Below are positions 21,255 through 33,235 of a stretch of 64,000 nucleotides of DNA, in pieces. Each line of letters starts with the position of its first letter. The stretch's first letter is position 1. The translations under genes and the position numbers were made by a program. The notes under the pieces are model-generated. The model made no database searches, was not told where the DNA came from, and saw nothing but the letters and a program-made list of their open reading frames with translations. The DNA comes from Agapanthus africanus (taxonomy: Eukaryota; Streptophyta; Magnoliopsida; Asparagales; Amaryllidaceae), in assembly GCA_030015575.1 (NCBI GenBank), contig CM057344.1, positions 592,914,410-592,978,409 of the forward strand. Direction: 5' to 3'.

Positions 21255-22570
21255 CTAAAGAAAAGCTTCATTTATATCTGAAAACTTTCTTTTATTAGTA
21301 TGTTGTATATTGAAAACTGTGTGTTGGTTCAGGACGTAAATACCGTTATTCAATGTACCATACCCAATCAACCGTTGATTCAAGTTAATATTCATAACAT
21401 TATTCTGCAACACAAAATGATATCCTTCATCATCTAATAAAGAAACGGATATTATATTACATAGCATACTTGTTACAAAATAATACGGGTTCAAAACCAA
21501 TATACAATCCGAAGGCAACCCCAGATGACACTCTCCTACGGATACAGCATGTACATTGGAACCATTTCTAACCCGCAAAGTATGGTCTCTAGTCTTCAAA
21601 ACTCTACCGTTTCTCAATCCCTGCACACAATTGCAGATGTGAGAACCAGAACCGGTATCTAATACCCAAGATGCAGAGTTTAATGAAAAACAGTTTTCAG
21701 TTACAAACACACCTGAAGTGGAAGCATCAGCATGCTTCTTCTTCTTGAGATCAGCAAGATACAAAGCACAGTTCCGTTTCCAATGTCCCGTATTGTGGCA
21801 GAAAAAATATTCTCTTTTTCCACTTCCCGCAGCCCCGGATTTATATTTCCCCTTCGCCTTTTGACTCCACCTTTCGGTTTGATGGACTTCTTATTCTTCT
21901 TATTTCCCTTGGCCTTGGCTTTTGGGACGGAAGAGGAAGATGGCCCAGCAAACAGAGCGGGAGTCTTTGCTGTCTTAAGCGTGCTCTCTGTACTTCTCAA
22001 CAAATTGAGAAGTTCAGGCAATGATTTCTCCAAATTGTTCATATTAAAATTTACAATGAACGGTGCAAAGGCGTGGGGGGTGGGGGTGGGGAGAGACTGC
22101 AGAACAATATCCGTATATTGCTCATTATCCATGGTCCATCCCAATTCCTCGAGTTCTTCTATAAGACCAATCATCTTCAAAACATGTTCTCCTACTGACG
22201 TGCCAGGGGCCATTCGTATCTGAAACAACTTTCGAGATGCCTCGTAGCGTAAAGTACGAGATTGCTCTTCATACAACTCCTTTGTGTGAAGAAAGATGGA
22301 TTGCACATCCATATTCTCGTGCTGTTTCTGATGGATATTGTCTATAGAAGCAAGCGCGAAGCACTTGGCCGTGTTGCAATCAATATCCCATGTTTTTCGG
22401 ATCTCCCTATCCGAAACGGATGATTCAGGTCCTGGGACGGGTGGGGCTTTGGTAGTGAGGACATATGATATTTTATCATATGTGAGTGCAATGTTCAAGT
22501 TCCTCAACCATTCTTTATAATTCGGTCCAGTCAGTTTGTTTTTCTCTAAAAGAAGCTTAAGTCCCGTCAT
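21255..22570 (-). pseudogene. gag: Copia-A gag and protease
   Basis: Gag starts at the ATG at 22,570 (MTGLKLLLEKNKLTGPNYKE) and has the copia gag core (DIVLQSLPTPTPHAFAPFIV, LLNLLRSTE), then a Lys-rich tail. A frameshift near 21,830 separates it from the zinc knuckle, read in the next frame as EYFFCHNTGHWKRNC, in which the first Cys of the CCHC box is Tyr. Protease follows with SWVLDTGSGSHICN, an intact DTG. The gag forms the particle coat and the protease cuts the polyprotein. The protease frame runs to the integrase zinc domain. Confidence 0.85.
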
Positions 22571-23793
22571 TGGTATCTGCCATTAGGAGAGAGAAAATAA
22601 TACACTCAGCGAAATGCTCTTGCAAAGAATTAGATTGGTTATTATCTTATCTAATCGATGTCTCCCACTACTTTTATCAAATTTTCTTTCGAAACCTGAA
22701 AAGAAAACTAGCCAGGATTAATTACATTCTACAGTTTCGCTAACCGGTCTGTCAGGCCAGTGTCGGTACTTTGAGGGAGGTTCCCCTTGCTTTCGCACGG
22801 ACCTAATTAAAATAAACCTCGTTTTCCCAGAGGTCAAACCCCGTTAACACTTTTCTAGACACCTACTGGATTAGCTAATTGTAAAGTGCAAAACTCTCTT
22901 GGGAGTAACTCTTACTCACAGTGGGATCGGGATCCAATTATCATATAGATGGTATGCGATCTCATTGCAAATTTCAACTCTTGAAACTCCCGATATGGTT
23001 TTTACCCCTAGTTACTTATGACCTTGGCTATGGTCAACATATCATAAGTACTAGTCAAGTTCTACCCGTCATTTCGAGATTAACTAGACCCACCCATATG
23101 ACCCTTGACTATGATGAACATAATCACATGAATGTCCTAACTGATCGCATCATATGTTTTGTAGGAAGACATCACATAGCTACCGCACACTACGCCTTAA
23201 GTATGATCAACATACGTAGCACGAATACTAAGTACTCTGCTTTCTAAAATGACGTAGGGTTACGGATGGTTTTTATGAAAACCTTTAACGCTTTGAACTT
23301 GATCTCGTTGTAGAATCAAAACAGTTTAGAAAAGGAGTGGCTTAAGCTCCGCATCTTTTGAAACTTTCATTTTTCATAAAAAGGCCGAGTGGGTTTCAAA
23401 TCCGATTGTACAACATCTTTAGATTTCTTTTTCTTCACATTAATCTTATTAATGTAATTCCATCATTTAAGTTTCTAAGCCATCACAGAAAAGAAACGAA
23501 AATAGAACGTTTACTTATGCCATCCGCATTCGCCACAGTGTCCCGTTATGCACCGTTAGGTTACTTAACTAACGGCATAGCGGGGCGGGACTAGCGCGGG
23601 TGTAAAACATAAGTAACGTTTATTATATATCATATATATAACAATAAACCATTCGTCTCAGATACTAAGTAATCTCATTAAAGAATATCAATCTAGCAGA
23701 AGCACATATGAAAATAAAAGGATATCTAGGAGGTCCGTATTTAGTATTCAGCCAACAATAGAAAATACGGATTCCACGGTCACGATGAATAGC
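22571..23793 (-). other. Copia-A leader, gag-proximal part
   Basis: Long untranslated leader with no credible gene. It is homologous in inverse orientation to 52.9-54.2 kb of Copia-C, including repeated motifs such as GTTGACCATAGTTAAGG and a conserved block before gag. The five bases 23,794-23,798 are the CAAGC target duplication of the solo LTR. Short frames at 22,921-23,594 have no support. Confidence 0.75.
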
Positions 23794-25420
23794 CAAGCTG
23801 TCACGACCCGAAATATTAGTTCGTGACCAGCACTTGAATCACGCAACGTCTAAAGGCGTAACGGAATTCAAGTAAACCAAAACCCAGAAATCTAAATCTT
23901 TTTAAGAAAATAAAAGAGAAAGTTTTGAAATAAAGGTATAATGAAATCAAGTTTTCTTAAATGCATAAAAAGGGGCATAAATGATGCAAGTGAAATTTAC
24001 TAGTTTGAAAACATGTTTCGTCTTTTTTTTTAAAATTTGGGCAGCACCTCCTTTGTATTTTTTAATCCAAAAACCACAATACATGATAAAATAAAGGCAT
24101 CCCCAAGCGGGAGCTAGCTCTTCGTCAACTGGCAGATCACAACCACACAAGACAGTAAATATAAGTATACGACGCCCAACGGTGAAAATTTCCACAAAGA
24201 TAAAGAAATAAGCAAGACATCAACCCCAAATGCGAACATAAAACCCATCGCTCAAGTCTCGCAACTACAAGTCTTGCTAAGTCTCATTACTTATACAAAT
24301 ACTAGTTTTGGTTGATAGAGTTGACTAGATACAATATGAAATATAAATACAAGAGTGGGTACGATACAAATGTCCCACCTACCAATGCAAAACACCCAAA
24401 TGCAACTGTGTGCCAGCGAAGCCGCTACTGATCCATACAGTAAACCTGCAAGAACTGTGGCACAACGGGGATGAGTTGCCAACTCGTGAATAGAAAAACA
24501 TCTACAAGTAGAAATCAAATAAACAACGACTTCTAGGTCAACTATATCATAAAGGTAATACTATGATATCTAGGGTGACCGGGTCATCATAAGTGCCAAC
24601 AATAAACTCAAAGTCTATAAGTATGCTGATAGCATCCAATCATATAATCAATATATGTATGCATGTGGATCTCGTCCAACCATATAATCAGTGTATGTAT
24701 GAGTATGAGGATATAAATCAACAGTGTCTCTCGCGACACATCAAAATCATGGAACCTGGGTGCCCAACATCGACACCCGAAAACATCATGAAACCCGTGT
24801 CCAGCATCGATACGTAAATCCTCATATCTCTCGGGCTCTGTCAGTCCGGATCGGACCATATCATCTCTCGACTCCGGTCGGTATCCTCTGGATATCCGCC
24901 AGGCCCAACCAATCACCGGTAGGTAGTAGTCCCTCTACTAGGCTCACCGTCTGTAGCACAGCAATCCGTTCTCGCTCCGGGGTACCGTACCGGATCCACC
25001 ATGTACCCGCAATCGGCCTCATCCGGCTCCTCGAATCGGGTTTCACATGTCACACTCAGAACCGAGAAAACACATGGTGGACGCACTGAAATATCATATC
25101 AAGAGAAACCGGGTTTTTAAAACAGTACATGCTTTAATAGCCACGGTTCTCAAATCCAGAAATCTCATGAAATCAGCATATCTCAATGCGTAAAATTATA
25201 AAGCATGATATATGCGACTTATGATAGAAATGTAAGTATATCCGTATATCATGCAACATGGAACAATAATATGACATATTAAGGGAAAACCGCTCCTTTA
25301 AAATGATTCCAGTTTTTAAATATATCCAGCGGTTTCCAATTCCTCCAAAGTCAAATTCAACATCGTCTATGTATGTGCAATAAGTATGTATGTAGGAATG
25401 GATGCACAAAGATATATGCA

Positions 25421-25577
25421 CGTAAGTATGAGTGTACAAGTGGGTATATACACAAGTATGAGTGTACAATATGTATGTGTGCCAATATGGATGTACAAGT
25501 GGTATATACGCAAGCATGAGTGTACAATAGGTATGTGCGCCAATATGGATGTACAAGTGGTATATACGCAAGTATGT
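25421..25577. repeat. Tandem repeat of about 58-60 bp within the solo LTR
   Basis: About 2.7 copies of a unit containing GTATATACGCAAG, ATGAGTGTACAAT and GCCAATATGGATGTACAAGTG. This expansion is not seen in the sister LTR at 61.5 kb and helps explain its greater length. Confidence 0.75.
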
Positions 25578-25627
25578 TATGAGAAGAGTCATATCATGAT
25601 GCAGCAATCCTACTGTGTAGTGACACG

Positions 25628-25703
25628 GCAATTATCGATGATGAAGTGTGTAAGCCTACAATCTGTGTACGTGTAACATATGCATCATCGATAATGGTGC
25701 AGG
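25628..25703. repeat. Inverted repeat ATTATCGATGATG / CATCATCGATAAT conserved between LTRs
   Basis: Thirteen-base arms are separated by roughly 40-50 bases. The same pair occurs at about 61,409-61,485 in the Tekay 5' LTR despite divergence of the sequence between the arms. Confidence 0.7.
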
Positions 25704-26032
25704 TGTACTATCACAGGTATAAGTAATGCAATGCGAATAACATGAATGCATCTTAAGGTAAATCATATGCAAATGCTGACGGGTATACGTATCTAACATG
25801 ACCGAGTCGGTGAATCTATCAATCGGCATCTAGCCACACAACGTCACGTACGGTATAATCTATCGTACGGCATCCTCTAGTCAAGGGTATGGATCAATCA
25901 TCAAGTCAACTCATCACGTACGGAAAAATCATCGTACGGTGGCATTAAAACAATAAGGATCCTATCATCCTATATGACAATGAGGGTACGGCCTAATGTC
26001 ACGTACGGCCTATCATTCCTGATTCACGACAT

Positions 26033-26090
26033 TCTATATATATATATATACCTGATTCACGACATTATATATATATATATATATAAACCT
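26033..26090. repeat. (TA)n microsatellites with duplicated CCTGATTCACGACATT
   Basis: Two TA runs follow duplicated copies of TGATTCACGACATT. The sister LTR has only a short TATATATATG here, so this is a local expansion. Confidence 0.8.
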
Positions 26091-28236
26091 ATGTCCCAGG
26101 TCACATTCATAACAATCTCGTATCAGGGGACCGGCAAGGTATCAGTCATCTCATTCGACTCTCATCCGTATACGAACATATCACCAAGTCATCATATCGC
26201 ATCGTATATTCCTTTCATCACATTTATATCTCACATCGAATCAAATGTTATAAATATACACATTCTACCTTTACCATAAGAATAAGTATCTAATCTAACA
26301 TACACACCCGAACCATACAATCAGTTTTTAAAAGAAGCGAATCGTAGTTTTGAAAGTAGGGGCTACGGTGTTTTTAAGGAAAAGATATCATTTGAAAATC
26401 CGTAACATCCCTCACGGTACATGTTTAAAAGATGCATACGATTCTTTAGTTTGGAAATATGTATGGTTCGGATGACATATCTACGTTGGCAATCTAGTCC
26501 TATAGTACCCTAAACGGCAATATTGTCAAACGTCATCCTCAAATCCCATCATCATGTATTAGTCGTATCAAACTCTTCTAACTATCCTTTATTTTTTAAT
26601 ATGGTTCTATAGCTATCTTTTAATTCTAACCCTAGTTTGCTACTCTAGGTTTTCTTAACCATATGCTACAAATCGGTTTCCACCAAAACTTTGCGGGGGT
26701 GCTATACGCCATCCACCCGACTTCCCCCGTAGATATAGATCTACTCACCTTAGTCTTGGCTTGCCGAAGTCGATGACGCTATGCTTCGTTGCATCGGAAT
26801 CAACGCGAAGGTACCTACAATAACAACACATATCGGAACGCTATTAAAATCAAGTTCTGAAATCCAAACGGCACGCGCATTGCTCATAGGTTAGAACCTA
26901 TAACTTACGCGTACAAAATCAACCAAACAACCCTTGTTGTTGATGTACGAACATCCAACAACCAAATACGAATCCAAATATCAAGAATTAGCATTTCAAA
27001 ATACGGAAAACATAGCCAAAATCACACTAAAATGCTCCCATATTTTGACTCAGGTCAAACAAAGCTAAGCAAACAAGTCTAGGGTGATGTACATAGTGTA
27101 TATGACCTACTGGATCAACCCCGACACCAAAACCCACCAAGTGGCCAGCCACTCCTCCATGAAATCCGGCCTGCTCGGCCACCAGTGCTCCATTAGGGTT
27201 CGTGCAGGCAGGGTGGTCTCATATAGGTCCAATTTGGTCTCTAAAGTTGTTTGGGTAACTCAAAAACTCCCCGGGTCATCCCAGATTTCCCCTGCACACC
27301 TAAATACTCACAAAACCGACATGAACAAAATCCTAAATCCGTATTTTGGTTTCTATACTAAATTCCAGGTCTTAAATAGCCATTCAACAGCCACTCAATC
27401 ATCACCAATTCACAATTTCACTCAAACCCTCACTAGGATTTCTAAGTATCACCCATCCATCACTAAACGAACTCTAAACTTAAACAAAAAGCTAGGAAAA
27501 CTTGAAACTAAACTAATGGAAGAAATTATACTCCATGGATGTCACTTAAGCAAACCATAGAAGTCCCAAAGTTTTCAAAATCCCACTTTGCTTGGTCCAA
27601 TGTGTAGAGGAAGAGACGAGGATAAATTTTTGTGAAGGGAGTATAAGGTTTTGACAAGGTTTTTGAGATGATAATTGGGGTTGAAGTGGAGGGAGGTGAG
27701 CTTGAGGAAGATGAAGAAGGAGGTGAAAATGGTGGGGGAAATGAGAATGGAGGCAGCCCCCCTCATAATTATTCTCACTTCTCTCTCTCTCTCTACAAGC
27801 ATGCATACCCTCATCATGATGTCCCCCCTCTCTCTCCTCAAGTCATCATGATACCTTTTTCCATTCTTTTCTTCTCTCACCACAATAAAACCATAACACA
27901 TAACACAAATGAAATAAAAGAACATGTAACATGTCATGGTGCACTAGCCATGGAAAACTGTAGAAACACGGATTTGGTTTAATCGCGATTAGCAGTGCAC
28001 TAATCGGGTTTTTATCAAAACCGCATATAATAATATTTAAAAAATGCCAATCCTTTAAATATATTTTTAAATGAATAAATCATTTTAATTTTCATTTATT
28101 TCATAATTATCGGTATATATTTATACCCTTTTTCGAAAACCCCAATTTCACAAATCGGGCAGTTTTCGGGAAATATATTATTTTAATATTAAATTCCAAA
28201 AATAATATTTTATATTTTCTGAAATTTTACACAAGC

Positions 28237-29476
28237 CCACACCCCTAGACCCTTACGAGAGCGGCAAGTGACCCTGCCAATTCTAAAGTTTAGGAAACCC
28301 GGTCTCGACTCCTCGAGATGGCCTCCCACTGAACCCTAGAACCCAGTCACTTATGCTCCCCTCCTTGGGTCTATCCTAATGTGGAAAAGTAAATAATATA
28401 CAATAATGGTGACATCAACGTCAACCCAGAAGTGCCCCAAATAAAAGAATATTACATACAATTAACTTTTACATGAATGAAAATAAACACTCTGATCTCA
28501 CATAAAACCCCCGGCTATTCGATCGCGACAATCCTGCAAATCATATCTCAGCAACACATAATATCTCATATCATCAACGTAAGAAAATATGCATATCCTG
28601 ATTGTTGTTGATGTATAGCAATGAAACTGGCGATACACCACATACTACACTTACGGTCGCAAAAAAGAAAGTGAAAAACAACAATTGCAATTATCACAAT
28701 CTCATATTTCAAGACGATGTTTAACGTTTCGATCGAATCAACATACACCCACATTTACCCTAAGAGCTCAACACTTGAGCAAAGTTACAAATACCTAAAA
28801 TCGCGCCACAGTGTCTATGGTCCAACCGTAGAAGGGGTTAACCAACGCCTCACCTATTACACCACGGAACTACGGCAAACCCGAAGGTTCGATCGCGGTT
28901 CCGTGGGCATAGAATCAAGTTAAGGTTATTATGTTCTTCTAGAGGGCCCATAGGAACACTTGCGCGACTATTGAATACAAAGGTAACTTAGGAAAAACAC
29001 AACACTTGGAAATTTCAGCGGGGTCAAGATGTGGGAATTTGAAGTCCGTTCGAACTGCTAAACATTGTCAAGGTTACCAATACAGTGTTAGAATTACGAC
29101 TACGAAACACTACGAATTAGCCCATAAACAAAATAATCATCACATGAAAATTTAGGCTAAATGAAAAATACCTGAAACCCCAAAATGAAGACAACAGAGC
29201 ACTGGAGCAATACGGGGGGGAGGGGGGTTGGAGGCAATGGGTCGAGCAGGCCGGTCCAAGCATCAAAGTGCTCGGCCAAAATCCGAGCACTCCCCTCTGT
29301 ATTTCCCCTGTGTTTTTATAGTGCCTTAAATAGTCTTCTGCAGTTGTTTAAAAAAAATTTAGACGAATTTTTAAAAAATTTACAGAGAGCTAGATTAGGG
29401 TTTCATAATATCGTATTTTCGGGAGTCGATTTCGTTTTCGTAATAGTTCTAATACCGTGTCCAGAATTCTAGCTTA
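28237..29476 (-). other. Copia-A leader, PBS-proximal part
   Basis: Noncoding leader homologous in inverse orientation to 51.1-52.8 kb of Copia-C; for example the block ending GGTGTGGG at 52,785 matches 28,236-28,250 in reverse. Frames at 28,566-28,923 and 29,185-29,472 are not supported as genes. Confidence 0.7.
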
Positions 29477-29488
29477 GCTCAAATACCA
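29477..29488 (-). promoter_or_regulatory. Copia-A primer binding site
   Basis: Minus strand TGGTATTTGAGC corresponds to the canonical initiator-Met site TGGTATCAGAGC with two changes, four bases inside the 5' LTR end at 29,493. Confidence 0.75.
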
Positions 29489-29492
29489 TTGT

Positions 29493-30142
29493 TGGGTTTC
29501 ACTAGCACCTACTGTAGATATGGAAGCATCACACATGCCACTTTAAAAAAAATAGAGGTGCTAAGCAAACAAAGTAAGGATCTTTAACTAGAATACTAGG
29601 GTAACAACAAAAGTATCACATACAAAAACCATATTATCACTAAGTGAAAGGAATACAACCTTTGTAGTCCTCTTTGTAGTGACTCCTAGGATTGTTGAGA
29701 GTTGAAGAAAGGTTGCAAGTAAGCTCCATTGTCCACGATGATCCATTCGAAGTCCACTTTGTCCAAGCTCCTAGCTCCACTTGATCAAAGAATAAGATGA
29801 AGCTAAACACTCTAAACTAATTGGATAGATTAGAGTAGAATGAAGAGGTGGTTTGTTTTCTCTAATCAAAATCCTTTCTTTTTTATACCCTCACTCTATA
29901 TGAAACTCAAGAGAGCTTGGAGAATGAGGAGGAAGAAGAAGGCAACTCAAGAGCTCAAGATAATATGAAAGATAATGAATAATGAGAATAGAAAATAACA
30001 TATATATTTTCTTGTTCTCATCACAAACCATGGTTACTCAATTTAGATATTATTGCACATGAGTTAAAAGGCAAAAGGAAAACTAATCCAAGGTTAAAAG
30101 GTAGGTGAAGTGTGGTCAACTTCAAGAAGAGTGTAGAAAGAT
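29493..30142 (-). repeat. Copia-A 5' LTR, truncated to its last ~650 bp
   Basis: Matches 9,432-10,082 almost base for base, then stops at AAGATAACC and passes into Tat protease-region sequence. The missing part equals about 1.4 kb of LTR. A TATA-like box equivalent to that at 9,821 lies at about 29,880-29,889. Confidence 0.88.
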
Positions 30143-31890
30143 AACCGTTGGGCACCTTTTGTTGAGCCCCGGGAACGTCCCAAATCTTGTTGTAGAACTG
30201 GGCTTGTCGAGCGGTTTGTTTGAAGCGCACACCCTGGCATTTTAATAGCCTCCTCAATCCCTCTGCGTAGTACCTAAGCAGACAGATTTGTTGAAGACTA
30301 TCAAGCGCAAGATCAGCACCATGCCAGACTTCTTTCTCCACTCCGGTCTCCGTAGACTGATAAAAGAGGATCGCCTTTTCACCTCTTCGTCTGGGAGGAA
30401 CGTAGAAGGTCTGCAGCTCTTGCACACCGTATGTATCGAGCGCATCAAGTTCCCTATAATGTCGTTGCTGAACCATGGTAATTTGTAAACTCTGATCAGT
30501 TCCAGCGAAGGTTTGTGCTGATAGGCGAGTGGAGAACACGATGTTGACCTCATCCTCAGAGTCAATACGAAAGACCAACATAGGAGTAGCTGGCCCTAGC
30601 CTGTTGCCTTGGGGTTGCCCCGAGAAGACTATCTCTTCATCCTCCTCGGTATCGCTCCCAAAGATCGGGATAGCGGCGACGGCTTTTTGTTTATTCTCCG
30701 GTTTACGACATCTTTCCGTGTCTTCGAAGTCTGGTAGGAAGTACTTGGCGTCTTCATATTTGCGTACTTCATTTACGGAGAATGGGTTTAGCTCCCCTGT
30801 AACTGTGTACTCGAGGCCGTCTTTGAAGTACTTCATACACTGATGTTGTGTAGAAGGGATGATATTGTATTCGTGTAACCAAGGCCGGCCGAGCAGAGCG
30901 TTATAGCAAGTCTTGGCGTCAATGACATGAAATTTGATATCAGTGATGAGCATCCCAAAGCGTAATGTCAGTATCACAGACCCAAGCATCCGTGATGACT
31001 GCGAGCCGAACCCGGAGATGGTAATTTTGTCCCGAGCCAGGTGCTGAACGTTCATGCAGATCTCCTTTAGCACCCTCATATTGAGAAGATTGACGTAGGA
31101 CCCGTTGTCATACAGGATTTTCCTTATCTTGATATCGTGATAGTACCCGGTCACATATAACGGACGGTTGTGCTCGCACGTTCCAAAGAGGAGGTCTTCA
31201 TCGCTGAAGGTGATGTCAGGTGTGTGAACTTCTTCCAGCGCGTCTTTCATCTTTTCTTCTGCAAGGAAGGCTTGAAACCGATCAGGCTTTTGCAACGCCC
31301 TTATCAGAGAATCTCGTGCCTCTTTAGATAGGAGAAGGGCATCTAAAATTCTCAATTATGAGGGTATCTTCCTCAGATGTGCCAGAACATTGTAATCCAC
31401 CTTATTTTTCTTAGGCGGTTCCTTGGTTGCGAGATCTTTGACGACCCTATCATCTAAGGAAATTTCCTTAGGGACTTTTTCCTTCCTCTTGTCTCTTTTG
31501 CTCGAACCTTTGTTTGTTGGCCTGAGGTTCTTCTCAAGCAGTGTGCGGTTACACAGCTGAATGTTCTCACAGTTCTTCTCATCTTCTTCTTTTCCACAAG
31601 TGGATTCTTTGAAGAGAGGGCTGGGAGTTATTTCTTCCTCAGAATCACTCCCGAATGTAAGAACTTGAGATTTTCCTTTTATTGAAATGGTATCAACCAT
31701 ATGACAGTTACCATTTGTTCCTTCACGCTCATCTGTCGTGCTTCTTTGTTGTCGACGGGCTTCGCGCTTCATCCGTTTGAAGTGTTGTTGATGGGCAACG
31801 TATCCCTGCCACCACTTCTTGAAGGCACTTGTTCCCACAAAAAATTCCTGCGCAAAATAGCCCAAGGTATCAAATGGCAGCGATACGCTT
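30143..31890 (-). pseudogene. pol: Tat protease and flanking gag-pro linker
   Basis: Two frames (31,865-31,356 and 31,355-30,143) adjoin across a stop. The first is a Lys/Glu-rich linker (KKWWQGYVAHQQHFKRMKRE). The second contains the aspartic protease: RKILYDNGSYVNLL, where the family has D-T/S-G, then GFGSQSSRMLGSVILTLRF and YNALLGRPWLHEYNIIPSTQ, typical of Tat protease. It ends in a linker (FYNKIWDVPGAQQKVPNG) cut by the Copia-A LTR. The Asn in the DNG motif would probably impair catalysis. RT should follow directly but its N-terminus is deleted. Confidence 0.8.
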
Positions 31891-32626
31891 AAGAAAATGC
31901 GAACAAGTATTTTCCGGGCTGTATTTTGATAAACTCCCGAATGATAAATAGCTAAATTCTAATAGTATTGAAACCGTCTCGAAAAACCCTTCGATTTGAT
32001 ATATTATGGGCCTCATAATTCATCCGGGATCAAAAGTTATGATGCATCACGTGCCCACACGTGACCGGGCATCACATGCCTACATGTGACCGGGCATCAC
32101 GTGCCCACACGTGACCATTTACAGGCAAAGCCTGTTGGTACTGAATAAAATAAATAATTAAATGAGGTCACGTGCCAACACGTGATGGGCTCTTAAACCC
32201 TCTGAAACATTAGAATTAAATTCTAATTAGATGCTTTCTCAAGAGGGGTCACGTGCCAACACATGATAAACCCCTAAAACATCTGAACTAATGTAATTAA
32301 ATTCTAATAAAAAGGAATCAGAAAGCCTAATTGGAAAATATTTCCTTAGATCTTTCCAAACAAAAAAAATATTGCACTCTGTGAAAGGGAGCACCGTTGG
32401 ATTAAAAATCCAATGGTGATTAAAAATCACCAATTTATAGAAAGATTCTATATAAGGAAAGATTTCCCTGAAATTTGCCAGGAATAACAGATAAAATATC
32501 TTTTGGATTAAAAATCTAATGGTGAATAAAATTCACTGAGTGATCTAAAAGATCATGTTGATTACAAAATCAATTAAAATCTTTCAATGAAAGATTGACT
32601 AAACAAACTGATTCTTTTTTTCCTCC

Positions 32627-32634
32627 TATAAATA
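32627..32634 (+). promoter_or_regulatory. TATA box of the inverted Tat-family LTR
   Basis: TATAAATA within CTCCTATAAATAGGAG, a near palindrome, followed by a purine-rich AAGAAGAGAGG leader. It is the only clear TATA box in the LTR and supports plus-strand orientation. Confidence 0.65.
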
Positions 32635-32837
32635 GGAGCCAAGAAGAGAGGAAGAAGAGGATTAGAGATAACAAGAGAGAGAAGAAATTCTGAGATAAAA
32701 AAAAGAGAATTTAATTCTCCAGAGAGAAGAAAACCTCTTCAAAGAGAAAAAAGAAACTCGAGGTAAAAGAAAGAAAGAGATCATTCTATAAAAAAAAGAG
32801 AATTTAATTCTCAATATAAGAGTTTAACTCTTCTGAA

Positions 32838-33235
32838 TAAGAACTTAGTTCTTCCTCTGGTTGAAAATCTGCAGAAGCAGATCTCCCCATAAGTTGAGAA
32901 TTTAATTCTCATCGGGGAGTTTCTGTCATGCAGATCTAAAACCTAAGAGATGACCTAAGTTCAGAGAATTTTATTCTCCCACAAATCACATAGGAATTTA
33001 ATTCCTCCAAACAAAGATAGGGTTTAACCCTTAATATAAGAACTTAGTTCTTTCTCTGATTGATGATCTGCAGAAGCAAATCTCCCCATAGGTTGAGAAT
33101 TTAATTCTCATCGGGGAGATTCTGCCATGCAGATCCAAAACTTAGAGGAAGGATTGGGTTTAAAGAATTTAATTCTTTCAAACATATAGGAATTTAATTC
33201 CTCTAAATAAAATTAGGGTTTAACCCTACCAAAGA
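32838..33235. repeat. Direct duplication of about 190 bp in the inverted LTR
   Basis: Two copies contain in order AAGAACTTAGTTCTT, GATCTGCAGAAGCARATC, TTGAGAATTTAATTCTCATC, GCAGATC and AGGAATTTAATTCC, TAGGGTTTAACCC. The copies start near 32,838 and 33,038. Confidence 0.75.

Larger units (their letters stand above)
23799..28231 (-). repeat. Solo LTR of a Tekay-type chromovirus (4,433 bp)
   Basis: On the minus strand it runs from TGTAAAATTTCAG to TTTCGGGTCGTGACA, flanked by a perfect 5-bp duplication CAAGC at 23,794-23,798 and 28,232-28,236. No internal domain remains, the signature of LTR-LTR recombination. It is homologous in opposite orientation to the 5' LTR at 59,311-63,145, where a PBS follows, which proves the LTR ends. 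The flanking Copia-A leader joins cleanly when it is removed. Open frames inside (24,593-25,089, 27,084-27,982 and others) show no domain and are ignored. Confidence 0.9.
9432..30142 (-). mobile_element. Copia-A: Ty1/copia Angela-type element inserted in Tat pol
   Basis: The element reads right to left: truncated 5' LTR 29,493-30,142, PBS 29,477-29,488, long leader (29,476-28,237 and 23,793-22,571), polyprotein 22,570-18,632, PPT, and 3' LTR 18,612-17,567 plus 10,457-9,432. The two LTR copies match over their last ~650 bp with few differences. The LTR is about 2.07 kb once the nested element is removed. Long LTR, long leader and RT/RNase H sequence like BARE/Angela support the lineage. The target duplication cannot be confirmed because the right LTR lacks its outer ~1.4 kb. 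Confidence 0.8.

Noticed and set aside
24593-25089. Overlapping frames of 60-121 codons on both strands
   Set aside because: They fall in the solo LTR, and the sister LTR near 61.9-62.3 kb breaks them.
26033-26090. TA-rich stretch as promoter
   Set aside because: It is a microsatellite expansion absent from the sister LTR.
27084-27982. Open frames of 100-158 codons on both strands
   Set aside because: They lie inside the solo LTR, have no domain, and equivalent frames are not kept in the sister LTR.
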